Part shown: positions 6,715 through 13,302 of the stretch, one piece after another
How the letters are laid out: the number at the start of each line of letters is the position of its first letter
How positions within the stretch are numbered: position 1 is the stretch's first letter
Assembly (NCBI GenBank): GCA_030754395.1
Contig: JASMAJ010000006.1
Span: forward strand, 1 to 13,843
Length of the DNA stretch: 13,843 nt
Reading direction: 5' to 3'
Source of the DNA: Candidatus Thalassarchaeaceae archaeon
GTDB lineage: Archaea > Thermoplasmatota > Poseidoniia > Poseidoniales > Thalassarchaeaceae
Notes under the pieces: model-generated
Seen by the model: the letters and a program-made list of their open reading frames with translations, nothing else
Told to the model about the DNA's origin: nothing
The model's database searches: none
Position numbers and translations under genes: made by a program

Positions 6715-7581
6715 TCACAATCGTTTTGCCTTCAGAGTGAACGACAAGGGAAAATTAACCTGATTTTCTTTTAATCGCCAGTAATTAGGCCGAGACGGCT
6801 CAAACATTTCTGCTTCCGGCCATGGATCCCAAGCGAGTTCATCTCTCTCATTTAGAGATTCAATCATGAATCCGTTGCTAATCAATGCATTAAGGAGAGT
6901 GTCGTATCTGTACTCCCATGAATGGGTGGTTCGTTCAATATCGGCCTCTGGTGATGCATAACTTCCCTCACCAATCTCAGAAATTGGGCCTTCATTAAAT
7001 AAATCATACTTCAAACCTAGACGAGGGGTCTCTGTTCCTTCTTCGATATCTAATGCATTGAGCATGGGGGTACTTTCCTCAAGATACAAAATTCCACCTG
7101 ATTTAACTAATTCAGAGCATACTTTGGCCCACTCTTGTAAATCTGGTAACCAGCATAGTGCTCCACGTCCAGTGTACAGTATGTCGAACTTTTCTCCCTT
7201 CAATGACTCTACCGCGTCACTAACATTGCTAACTACGAATTTAGCATCATTGATTTTGAGAATTTTTGCAAATCTTTCCGCCTCAGAAATAGCATTCGGA
7301 GAAAAATCTAGGCCAGTTACCTTAGCACCCTCACGGGCCCAAGATAAGGTATCTGCACCAATATGGCATTGCATATGAAGTAGAGATTTACCTTTGACAG
7401 AACCTACCTCTTCTAACTCCCAGGGTGCAATTTTTGACTCGCCAGCAAGCCACTGTTCAATTCTATAGAACTCAGCACCAGCTCCTTGTGCGTGTAAAAA
7501 AGCCATAGAGTCCCAAGCCTCGAGATTTTGGTGAATTGCTTCATCATCATCATCAGGTGATGGTATTGTCCTCCAAGCCAT
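6715..7581 (-). CDS. Class I SAM-dependent methyltransferase
   Basis: A soluble methyltransferase of 288 residues from the ATG at 7581. Motif I is LLHMQCHIGADTLSW; the CHIGxDT variant replaces the usual glycine-rich loop and is common in one set of uncharacterised methyltransferases. It is followed by the acidic ribose-binding Asp92 in GLDFSP. The motif around FDILYTGRGALCWLPDL fits motif IV, and SGGILYLEE fits the post-IV strand. The C-terminal region is rich in Trp and Tyr and may shape the substrate site. The substrate is unknown. A TTG at 7629 would add 16 residues, but a TATA-like stretch at 7603-7616 fits a near-leaderless start at 7581. It stands alone between two oppositely oriented neighbours, and its stop codon touches that of ribH. 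Confidence 0.85.
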   Translation of the reverse strand: MAWRTIPSPDDDDEAIHQNLEAWDSMAFLHAQGAGAEFYRIEQWLAGESKIAPWELEEVGSVKGKSLLHMQCHIGADTLSWAREGAKVTGLDFSPNAISEAERFAKILKINDAKFVVSNVSDAVESLKGEKFDILYTGRGALCWLPDLQEWAKVCSELVKSGGILYLEESTPMLNALDIEEGTETPRLGLKYDLFNEGPISEIGEGSYASPEADIERTTHSWEYRYDTLLNALISNGFMIESLNERDELAWDPWPEAEMFEPSRPNYWRLKENQVNFPLSFTLKAKRL

Positions 7582-7602
7582 GTTTCTTCGGATATGTTGG
7601 GC

Positions 7603-7616
7603 TTTGAAATCATATC
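7603..7616. promoter_or_regulatory. Candidate shared TATA region of a divergent gene pair
   Basis: The 79-base gap between the methyltransferase ATG (7581, minus) and the thioredoxin reductase ATG (7661, plus) holds one AT-rich stretch, TTTGAAATCATATC. It is about 25-30 bases upstream of the methyltransferase start, as expected for a leaderless transcript, and about 45-55 bases before the plus-strand gene. It may serve both directions. The assignment rests on spacing and composition only. Confidence 0.3.
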
Positions 7617-7660
7617 GCTCAAGTGTCAATGTTCAAAGAACTCCTGACATTGGCAGAGGC

Positions 7661-8590
7661 ATGTCCGACGGCGTGCGCAATGTAATCATCATTGGTTCTG
7701 GTCCTGCAGGATACACAGCGGGCTTGTATTCTGCTCGTGCAATGCTAGATCCACTAATGTTCGCAGGTTACATGTCTGGAGGTCAACTGATGCTTACTTC
7801 TGACATTGAAAACTTCCCAGGATATCCTCAAGGAATTGGAGGGCCTGAGATGATGATGCAATTGCGTGAGCAAGCTGAACGCTTTGGCTTGCAAGTGGAA
7901 GACAAGAATGTCGAGCGTGTAGATCTGAGTTCTCGACCATTCAAAGTCTGGGTTGAGGGTGAAGAATTTCAGGCTCAATCTCTAATAATTTCCACCGGAG
8001 CCGAATCTATCTGGCTAGGAGTTGAAGGAGAGGAAGCGCAGAAAGGACGTGGAATCAGCACATGCGCAACATGTGATGGAGCATTCTTCCGTGATGAAGA
8101 AATAATCGTGATAGGGGGCGGAGATTCTGCAATGGAAGAAGCAACATTCCTTACTCGCTTCGCTAGTAAAGTCACAATAATTCACCGCAGAGATGTATTC
8201 CGCTCTTCAAAAGTAATGTATGAAAGAGCGGCTAATCATCCAAAAATTGAGATTAAGACATTCCGTTCAGTAAAGAAGTGGCTTTCAGATGATAATGGCC
8301 TTACTGGTGCTGTGTTAGAAGATCCAAGAGATGGTTCAACCGAAGAAATTTCTTGCACTGGCGCCTTTATTGCAATAGGTCACAAGCCAATAACTGGATT
8401 CCTAGAAAACCAAGTTGAAACAGATGATACAGGATACATCATTCACAAAGAACACACAATGACTAGTGTGCCCGGAGTATTTGCTGCCGGTGATGTTGTC
8501 GATACCCGCTATCGCCAGGCAATTACTGCGGCGGGAATGGGATGCCAAGCTGCAATTGATGTTGAGAAATGGCTTGAGGAACAACACTGA
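7661..8590 (+). CDS. trxB: Thioredoxin reductase (NADPH-dependent)
   Basis: A flavoenzyme of 309 residues that passes electrons from NADPH through FAD to a thioredoxin or glutaredoxin-like partner. In order it shows the FAD-binding GSGPAG (12-17), the redox-active CATC pair Cys135/Cys138 followed by DG, the NADPH-binding GGGDSA (152-157), the HRRDVFR stretch at 175-181 typical of NADPH use, and the C-terminal FAD motif VFAAGDV (273-279). The length and motif order match the low-molecular-weight enzymes. The ATG at 7661 places the Rossmann motif at the normal distance from the start; an in-frame ATG at 7580 would add 27 unrelated residues. The small membrane protein follows, with its ribosome site lying across this gene's stop codon. 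The glutaredoxin at 637-897 is a possible electron acceptor, by inference. Confidence 0.95.
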   Translation: MSDGVRNVIIIGSGPAGYTAGLYSARAMLDPLMFAGYMSGGQLMLTSDIENFPGYPQGIGGPEMMMQLREQAERFGLQVEDKNVERVDLSSRPFKVWVEGEEFQAQSLIISTGAESIWLGVEGEEAQKGRGISTCATCDGAFFRDEEIIVIGGGDSAMEEATFLTRFASKVTIIHRRDVFRSSKVMYERAANHPKIEIKTFRSVKKWLSDDNGLTGAVLEDPRDGSTEEISCTGAFIAIGHKPITGFLENQVETDDTGYIIHKEHTMTSVPGVFAAGDVVDTRYRQAITAAGMGCQAAIDVEKWLEEQH

Positions 8591-8599
8591 GGTTTTATC

Positions 8600-9013
8600 T
8601 TGGCGGAGACGGGAATCTTCGCTGAAAAGGAATCTCACGAAAACAGAAGTTGGCTCAGCCATCGTCTAGCAGATGTGGTCTACCTCACTCATACGATAGT
8701 TACCATCTGGATTGCAATTGGATGGTTAGGTACTGAAGATTGGATGCTATGGGGTGTTGTGATTTTGTATGCGAGTACTGAGATTCTTTGGTTAATTCGT
8801 TCTGACTTCTGCATTCTAACTGATTTAGAACGACGATTCAGAGGAGTGCCACGGCCAGATTCAGTTTTGGAACAGAATTTTATTCGAAGATTGTTCAACC
8901 TGTTTCTTCGTATCGACATAACTCCCGAAAGATCATACATCCTAACTCGCACTTGGGGAAGACTGAGTTTTGTAATTGCAAGTATGAGACTTGCTGGATT
9001 TATTCCATTCTAA
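8600..9013 (+). CDS. Small membrane protein, possibly DUF2784-like
   Basis: A 137-residue protein of unknown function. Two clear membrane helices lie at about residues 24-43 and 46-66, joined by a tight turn (GWLGTED). A cysteine-containing CILTDLERRFRG stretch follows, then an Arg-rich amphipathic region (about 79-115) and a possible third helix at 119-135. The two helices followed by a C-L-T-x-L-E stretch recall DUF2784 proteins (CPLTPLE), but the match is from memory and partial. The start is a TTG at 8600, supported by an AGGT stretch at 8590-8593 across the upstream stop codon and by the lack of any ATG until residue 49. It is nine bases from thioredoxin reductase and 25 from the MoeZ-like gene, so all three may be co-transcribed. 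Confidence 0.65.
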   Translation: MAETGIFAEKESHENRSWLSHRLADVVYLTHTIVTIWIAIGWLGTEDWMLWGVVILYASTEILWLIRSDFCILTDLERRFRGVPRPDSVLEQNFIRRLFNLFLRIDITPERSYILTRTWGRLSFVIASMRLAGFIPF

Positions 9014-9038
9014 GTGAACGTTCTAGACCGAAGTCACA

Positions 9039-10211
9039 ATGAAGGGTTCACTCAGTCGAAAAGTTATGTCGCGGGAACTCAGTCAGGCCGAGCGTGCAAG
9101 ATATGCACGTCACTTGATACTCCCACAAGTTGGAGAAGAAGGTCAGAAACGACTTAGAGATGGGTCAATTCTTGTCATAGGAGCAGGGGGTTTAGGTTCT
9201 CCTGTTCTTCTTTATCTAGCGGCCGCTGGTATTGGAAGAATAGGCATTGTAGATGATGACAATGTTGACATTACAAATCTTCAGAGGCAGGTAATTCACG
9301 CTACTGCAAGTATTGGGCAACCAAAAGTTGCGTCCGCAGTAGCGAGAATAAAACAATTAAATCCCGAAGTTGAAATAGTGGAATACAATCTTCGATTAGA
9401 TGTTTCAAATGCTTTGGAAATTATAGATGGCTGGAATGTTGTAGTTGATGGCACCGATAACTTTGCCACTAGATATACCATCAATGATGCCTGCGAAATT
9501 CTTGATGTGCCCTGGGTTTTTGGTAGCATACACCGATTTGAAGGGCAGATTTCTGTTTTCAATTACCAAGGTGGACCAAATTATCGAGATTTATTCCCTA
9601 CTGCTCCTCCTCCTGAGTTAGCTCCTAATTGTGCAGAAGCAGGGGTCCTTGGTGTACTACCTGGTATGGTGGGAACAATTCAGGCTACAGAAGCACTGAA
9701 AATTATTCTTGGAGTTGGAGAGGCACTTTCAGGGAAATTGATGATCTTAGATGCGATTACAATGAACATGCGCACTTTATCCTTCGAAGCAGATCCTAAT
9801 CGGCAGCCTGTCAAAAAAATGTCAAAGGAAAGCATCGAAGCTGTCTGTAAATCACAAATACCGAAAGTTGTAACTCCGAATAATTCAATGCAAATTACCC
9901 CTAATGAGTTTGTTAACAAGAAAACAAATGGTTGGGAGCCTTTCTTACTTGATGTACGCAGACAGAATGAAGAATCAATCGTTTCTCTGCCAAACACAAA
10001 TCTGAGAATAGAGCACACCTCTGTACCAAAGCGAAGTTCTGAAATCCCCAATAATCGAGATGTCGTTGTTTATTGCAGAGTAGGGGGTCGATCAGAGGTT
10101 GTTGCAAATTGGCTAATTCAGTCTGGTTGGGACCATTCTAGAGTTTGGAACCTTGCAGGTGGAGTCCATTTGTGGGCTGATCAGATTGATTCATCAATAC
10201 CTAAGTATTAG
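9039..10211 (+). CDS. moeZ: MoeZ-like sulfurtransferase: E1-type adenylyltransferase fused to rhodanese
   Basis: Activates the C-terminal glycine of a ubiquitin-like sulfur carrier (ThiS, MoaD or archaeal SAMP type) with ATP and thiocarboxylates it. Residues 1-260 are the ThiF/MoeB domain: RYARHLILPQVG, the nucleotide loop GAGGLGSP (48-55), Asp138 in GTDN, and Cys198 in the conserved NCAEAGVLG. Residues about 285-390 form a rhodanese domain with persulfide-forming Cys346 in the loop CRVGGRS. The MoeB zinc site is absent: where MoeB has CYRC this protein has NYRD (181-184), as in actinobacterial MoeZ, and the second Cys pair is also missing. The 390-residue length is that of MoeZ/MoeBR. The start may instead be the ATG at 9066, which drops nine poorly conserved residues. 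No carrier protein or molybdopterin/thiamine gene is nearby. Confidence 0.88.
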   Translation: MKGSLSRKVMSRELSQAERARYARHLILPQVGEEGQKRLRDGSILVIGAGGLGSPVLLYLAAAGIGRIGIVDDDNVDITNLQRQVIHATASIGQPKVASAVARIKQLNPEVEIVEYNLRLDVSNALEIIDGWNVVVDGTDNFATRYTINDACEILDVPWVFGSIHRFEGQISVFNYQGGPNYRDLFPTAPPPELAPNCAEAGVLGVLPGMVGTIQATEALKIILGVGEALSGKLMILDAITMNMRTLSFEADPNRQPVKKMSKESIEAVCKSQIPKVVTPNNSMQITPNEFVNKKTNGWEPFLLDVRRQNEESIVSLPNTNLRIEHTSVPKRSSEIPNNRDVVVYCRVGGRSEVVANWLIQSGWDHSRVWNLAGGVHLWADQIDSSIPKY

Positions 10212-10378
10212 CCCCTTAATAAGTGGTGAAATATCATTCAGTGACTTGTTTAATTGTGGTAAATAGCAGCATAATTTATCGATAAAACCAGAAAATAATC
10301 CACTTGCTATGATTTATTGTGGTGAAAATAGCCCTAGTTGACCGATTGTTTGTTGTACTAGTTGCAACACGAAAGGAT
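10212..10378 (+). promoter_or_regulatory. AT-rich gap with candidate promoter before the E1 gene
   Basis: This is the longest gene-poor stretch in the window. It contains TTTATCGATAAA (10275-10286), a perfect 12-base palindrome that could be a TATA box, an operator, or both. Other AT-rich stretches lie at 10291-10299 and 10311-10318. If the E1 protein starts at the ATG at 10379, the transcript from this region has a leader of several tens of bases; if it starts at the GTG at 10319, the leader is short. No RNA gene or terminator stands out. Confidence 0.4.
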
Positions 10379-13243
10379 ATGACAGGGCGGCGCGGCTTGT
10401 GGCTTTGCCCGACTTGCAATAAGCATCAAACTTGGAAATCGAGAGATTCCGGTACGTCACGACTTGACCGAAAGTGTATTTCGTGCAGTCAAAGAATTCG
10501 AGTAACTCTCGATCGCTCAGGTGCTGGCAGAGGAAGAACACAACAAGCAAGAGTTTGGGAGAGGAAAGCAAGCACCCCGATGAAAGAATTAGAGCAGGAA
10601 GCACTCTTGAGAGATAGAGATGCAAATTCAATAAATGTTGAGAGCGCCTCATCTGCTAAAAGTTCGACACAACAAGATCTCCCCCCAATATGGGGTGCCG
10701 ATTGGATGCCGACTTCCCCCCTCATATTCTCGCATAAAATAAATTCAATAGAAGCACGCAATGAATTAATCCGATTCGTTATTGAAAGACATGATGGTTA
10801 TGTCGAAGTAATCACAGAATGTTGGGATTTACTCAATGCTCCAAAATCATTCTCTGGAGATACCTATCATGAATTCTGTCTAAATTTCAATAATAAGTTG
10901 TCGGAGAAACTACGGGAGAGAATTTTTGAACCCGAATTCGCTAACCTCGCAGATGAAGAAATCATGCCTCGTAGAAGTGGAACAAACTACCTGAATAGGC
11001 GCATTACGAGGCTATTGCGCGATGTCGCACTCTGTTTACGCAGAATTGCGTACAAAGCATCAATCATCGTTGAACAACGATTTGATTGGCAAAGATGGAT
11101 GACTAGAACACGTGCTCTTGATGAACACCTGAAGGACCTATTCACCAATGGGGTCCCAACTCCAGATGGCGGTCGCTTCGGTGGAAAGGGGTTTCGCTCA
11201 ACATGGCAAGAAGGAGTTGTTGCATGCGCTACAGGATTAACCAGAGCAATCGACCTTGAAAGTGAAAAAACTGAGATGGCCGATGTCGTCGCCCCAATGA
11301 TTCGAGATGTTGGACTTGCATTAGCCATGGGGCAAACTCCTCTTGAAATTTTTAACGCACAAGTAGGTAAGTCGGCATCAAAGATGGATGGAGGGCAGAA
11401 TGATGCAGGAGGAAGAGATCTACATGTTGGGAATTGGGAAAAAAGAGTATTACCACCTACTGCCCCATTACCCATAGCTAGTGCTACTGCTACAGGAATC
11501 GCTCTCGCTGCTCAAAGGCTCTCAATACCTCGATTTCATTTGGCTCCTGTAGGAGAAGGATGTAGTAGCAGTGGTGAATTTTGGGAAGCAATGAACCTTG
11601 CAGGAGCCCGTGGCTTACCTATTGCATTCATGATACAGAATAACCAAATCGCACTTGACACATTCACTGTAGGTCAATCCGGAGCAGAAACTTTTGGAGA
11701 CAAAGGTTACTCTATGGGAATTCCATCTTGGACTATTGATGGATCTGATCCTGCTGAATTCCATGCCTCTACTTGCGCTGCCCGTGAATACGCCTTAGAT
11801 GGAGGAGGTCCTACTTTGATTCATGTTGAAACCATGCGCGGTTGTGGGCACGCACACCACCATGACGACCTATATCTTGGAGCAGTTAGTGGTAATCCAC
11901 CAGGTTATGTCGACCGCGAATTGCTTGCATATTGGGCAGAAAAGGACCCTATTCCAAATCATCGTGAATTACTGATTCGGTTGGGAGTTAGTAAATCAAG
12001 AATTGCAAAAATGGAAAATGAGGAACAATCTCTTGTTGATTCTGCAAGAAAAGAAATGGAGAGAACTCCTTGGCCTGAAGGAAACTCGGTAACCGTTGGT
12101 GTAACTTCAATTCATGATGCCAGCACGCACTCAGAACAATTCGATAGATTTGGAGAAAACACTCCAAGTAGTCCTTCACCACTGGAAATTGGAGAGGTAT
12201 CTATTGAGTTCTCTAATGCCACAAATGCATGGACCTTCAGCAAAGCCATCCAAAACGGAATGGTGGCTCTCGCAGAAAAATATGGAAAATCAATTGTGTT
12301 CATGGGAGAGGACATGGAAATTGCTGGAGCCTTTGGTATGAATCTCCCACTGAAGGCCAGAGGTCATTCAGATCGGCTGCTAGATATGCCGCTTTCAGAA
12401 GCAGCAATCATCCACTCAGCCACAGGTGCTGCTCTTGGAGGAATGCGGCCGGTTGCAGAGATTCAATTCGGAGGATTCGCTGCACTAGCAATGAATCCTC
12501 TAATCAATAATGCGGCTCAATTGAGATGGCGATGGGGGGCTGATGTACCACTAACGGTTAGAATTCCTTTGGGTGCAAAAACAAGAAGTGGTCCATTCCA
12601 TGCGAACATGATAGAATCGTGGTTTACTAATGACCCCGGTTTAGTCATTGTATTCCCAAGTACACCTCAAGATGCTTATGACCTACTGGTTGAGTCTCAT
12701 GCATTGGAAGACCCTGTTGTTTTCTTAGAGCACATTGGCCTATACGGCCTTAGAGGAGGTTTGACTGGATGGGGGCAATCAATCAATCAAGTAGTAGATA
12801 CAAAGGCAGTTCATGGGCGACTCGCAAGGGGTGAGAATAGTATTGGCAAAGCCCGAGTTGTAAGAGGCGGTAATGATGCAACTATAGTCACCTGGGGTGC
12901 CATGGTCCACGTCGCGTTAGAGGCTGCAAAAGAGGCCTCAAAGAAGGGGATAGAGGCCGAAATCATTGATCTACGCACAATTATGCCATTCGATGCACAA
13001 ACCTGTATTGACTCTGTACGAAGAACTGGGCGCCTAGTAGTTCTGCAAGAAGCACAATACTCAGGAGGATTTGGTCACACCATCAACAGTCGAATTTTGG
13101 AAGAAGCTTTTTGGAATCTTGAAGCAACTCCGGTTGTCATTGGGGCACTAGATACACCGGTTCCATTCTCTCCTCCATTAGAGGACCACACTATTCCAAC
13201 CGCAGAACTAGTTCTGCGACATTTACTAAGGATGTGTGAATGA
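10379..13243 (+). CDS. Single-chain 2-oxoacid dehydrogenase E1 (alpha-beta fusion) with N-terminal zinc ribbon
   Basis: The thiamine-diphosphate component of a pyruvate or branched-chain 2-oxoacid dehydrogenase, which decarboxylates the oxoacid and passes the acyl group to a lipoyl E2. The 954-residue chain (from ATG 10379) has four parts. Residues 1-60 hold CPTC (10-13) and CISC (33-36), a zinc-ribbon-like module. Residues about 115-230 are helical and unrecognised. The E1-alpha core starts near 234 (FDWQRWMTRTRALDEHLKDLF) and ends near 565; its TPP motif reads GEG (392-394), 26 residues, then NN (421-422), and its loop is GCGHAHHHDD (488-497). The E1-beta half (about 614-945) has MGED with Glu644, LDMPLSEAAI, His741 in GPFH and a transketolase C-terminal domain. 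Separate alpha and beta chains are usual. A GTG at 10319 would add 20 residues. No E2, E3 or lipoylation gene is in the window. Confidence 0.88.
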   Translation: MTGRRGLWLCPTCNKHQTWKSRDSGTSRLDRKCISCSQRIRVTLDRSGAGRGRTQQARVWERKASTPMKELEQEALLRDRDANSINVESASSAKSSTQQDLPPIWGADWMPTSPLIFSHKINSIEARNELIRFVIERHDGYVEVITECWDLLNAPKSFSGDTYHEFCLNFNNKLSEKLRERIFEPEFANLADEEIMPRRSGTNYLNRRITRLLRDVALCLRRIAYKASIIVEQRFDWQRWMTRTRALDEHLKDLFTNGVPTPDGGRFGGKGFRSTWQEGVVACATGLTRAIDLESEKTEMADVVAPMIRDVGLALAMGQTPLEIFNAQVGKSASKMDGGQNDAGGRDLHVGNWEKRVLPPTAPLPIASATATGIALAAQRLSIPRFHLAPVGEGCSSSGEFWEAMNLAGARGLPIAFMIQNNQIALDTFTVGQSGAETFGDKGYSMGIPSWTIDGSDPAEFHASTCAAREYALDGGGPTLIHVETMRGCGHAHHHDDLYLGAVSGNPPGYVDRELLAYWAEKDPIPNHRELLIRLGVSKSRIAKMENEEQSLVDSARKEMERTPWPEGNSVTVGVTSIHDASTHSEQFDRFGENTPSSPSPLEIGEVSIEFSNATNAWTFSKAIQNGMVALAEKYGKSIVFMGEDMEIAGAFGMNLPLKARGHSDRLLDMPLSEAAIIHSATGAALGGMRPVAEIQFGGFAALAMNPLINNAAQLRWRWGADVPLTVRIPLGAKTRSGPFHANMIESWFTNDPGLVIVFPSTPQDAYDLLVESHALEDPVVFLEHIGLYGLRGGLTGWGQSINQVVDTKAVHGRLARGENSIGKARVVRGGNDATIVTWGAMVHVALEAAKEASKKGIEAEIIDLRTIMPFDAQTCIDSVRRTGRLVVLQEAQYSGGFGHTINSRILEEAFWNLEATPVVIGALDTPVPFSPPLEDHTIPTAELVLRHLLRMCE
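13201..13218. repeat. Perfect 18-base palindrome near the 3' end of the E1 gene
   Basis: CGCAGAACT followed by AGTTCTGCG is identical on both strands. It encodes part of TAELVLRH in the E1 protein, so protein constraint may explain some of it. A nine-base perfect arm with no loop is unlikely by chance at any given position. It could bind a dimeric protein or be accidental. Confidence 0.4.
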
Positions 13244-13302
13244 TGAAGGGTATTAACTCAAACATGATTAGTGGGCGCGAACAAATAGAGAGGGAACAGT
13301 GA
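13240..13302 (+). CDS. Candidate 20-codon linking ORF between E1 and antiporter genes
   Basis: An ATG at 13240 overlaps the E1 stop codon (ATGA), runs for 20 codons (MMKGINSN...), and stops with a TGA at 13300-13302 whose last base is the first base of the antiporter ATG. The frame therefore touches both flanking genes. It contains the AGAGGGA ribosome site of the antiporter. It may pass ribosomes from one gene to the next, or be an accident of compact spacing. No homology or ribosome site of its own is evident. Confidence 0.2.
   Translation: MMKGINSNMISGREQIEREQ

Noticed and set aside
6700..6730. A terminator between ribH and the convergent methyltransferase gene.
   Set aside because: The two stop codons are directly adjacent and no T-rich run or hairpin is visible on either strand at the junction.
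7580..7660. In-frame ATG extension of thioredoxin reductase by 27 residues.
   Set aside because: The extra residues do not resemble the family, they overlap the divergent methyltransferase start, and the FAD motif sits at the normal distance from the ATG at 7661.
10212..10318. A small RNA or tRNA gene in the gap before the E1 gene.
   Set aside because: The stretch is AT-rich with no cloverleaf pattern or conserved tRNA loop sequence; promoter elements explain it better.
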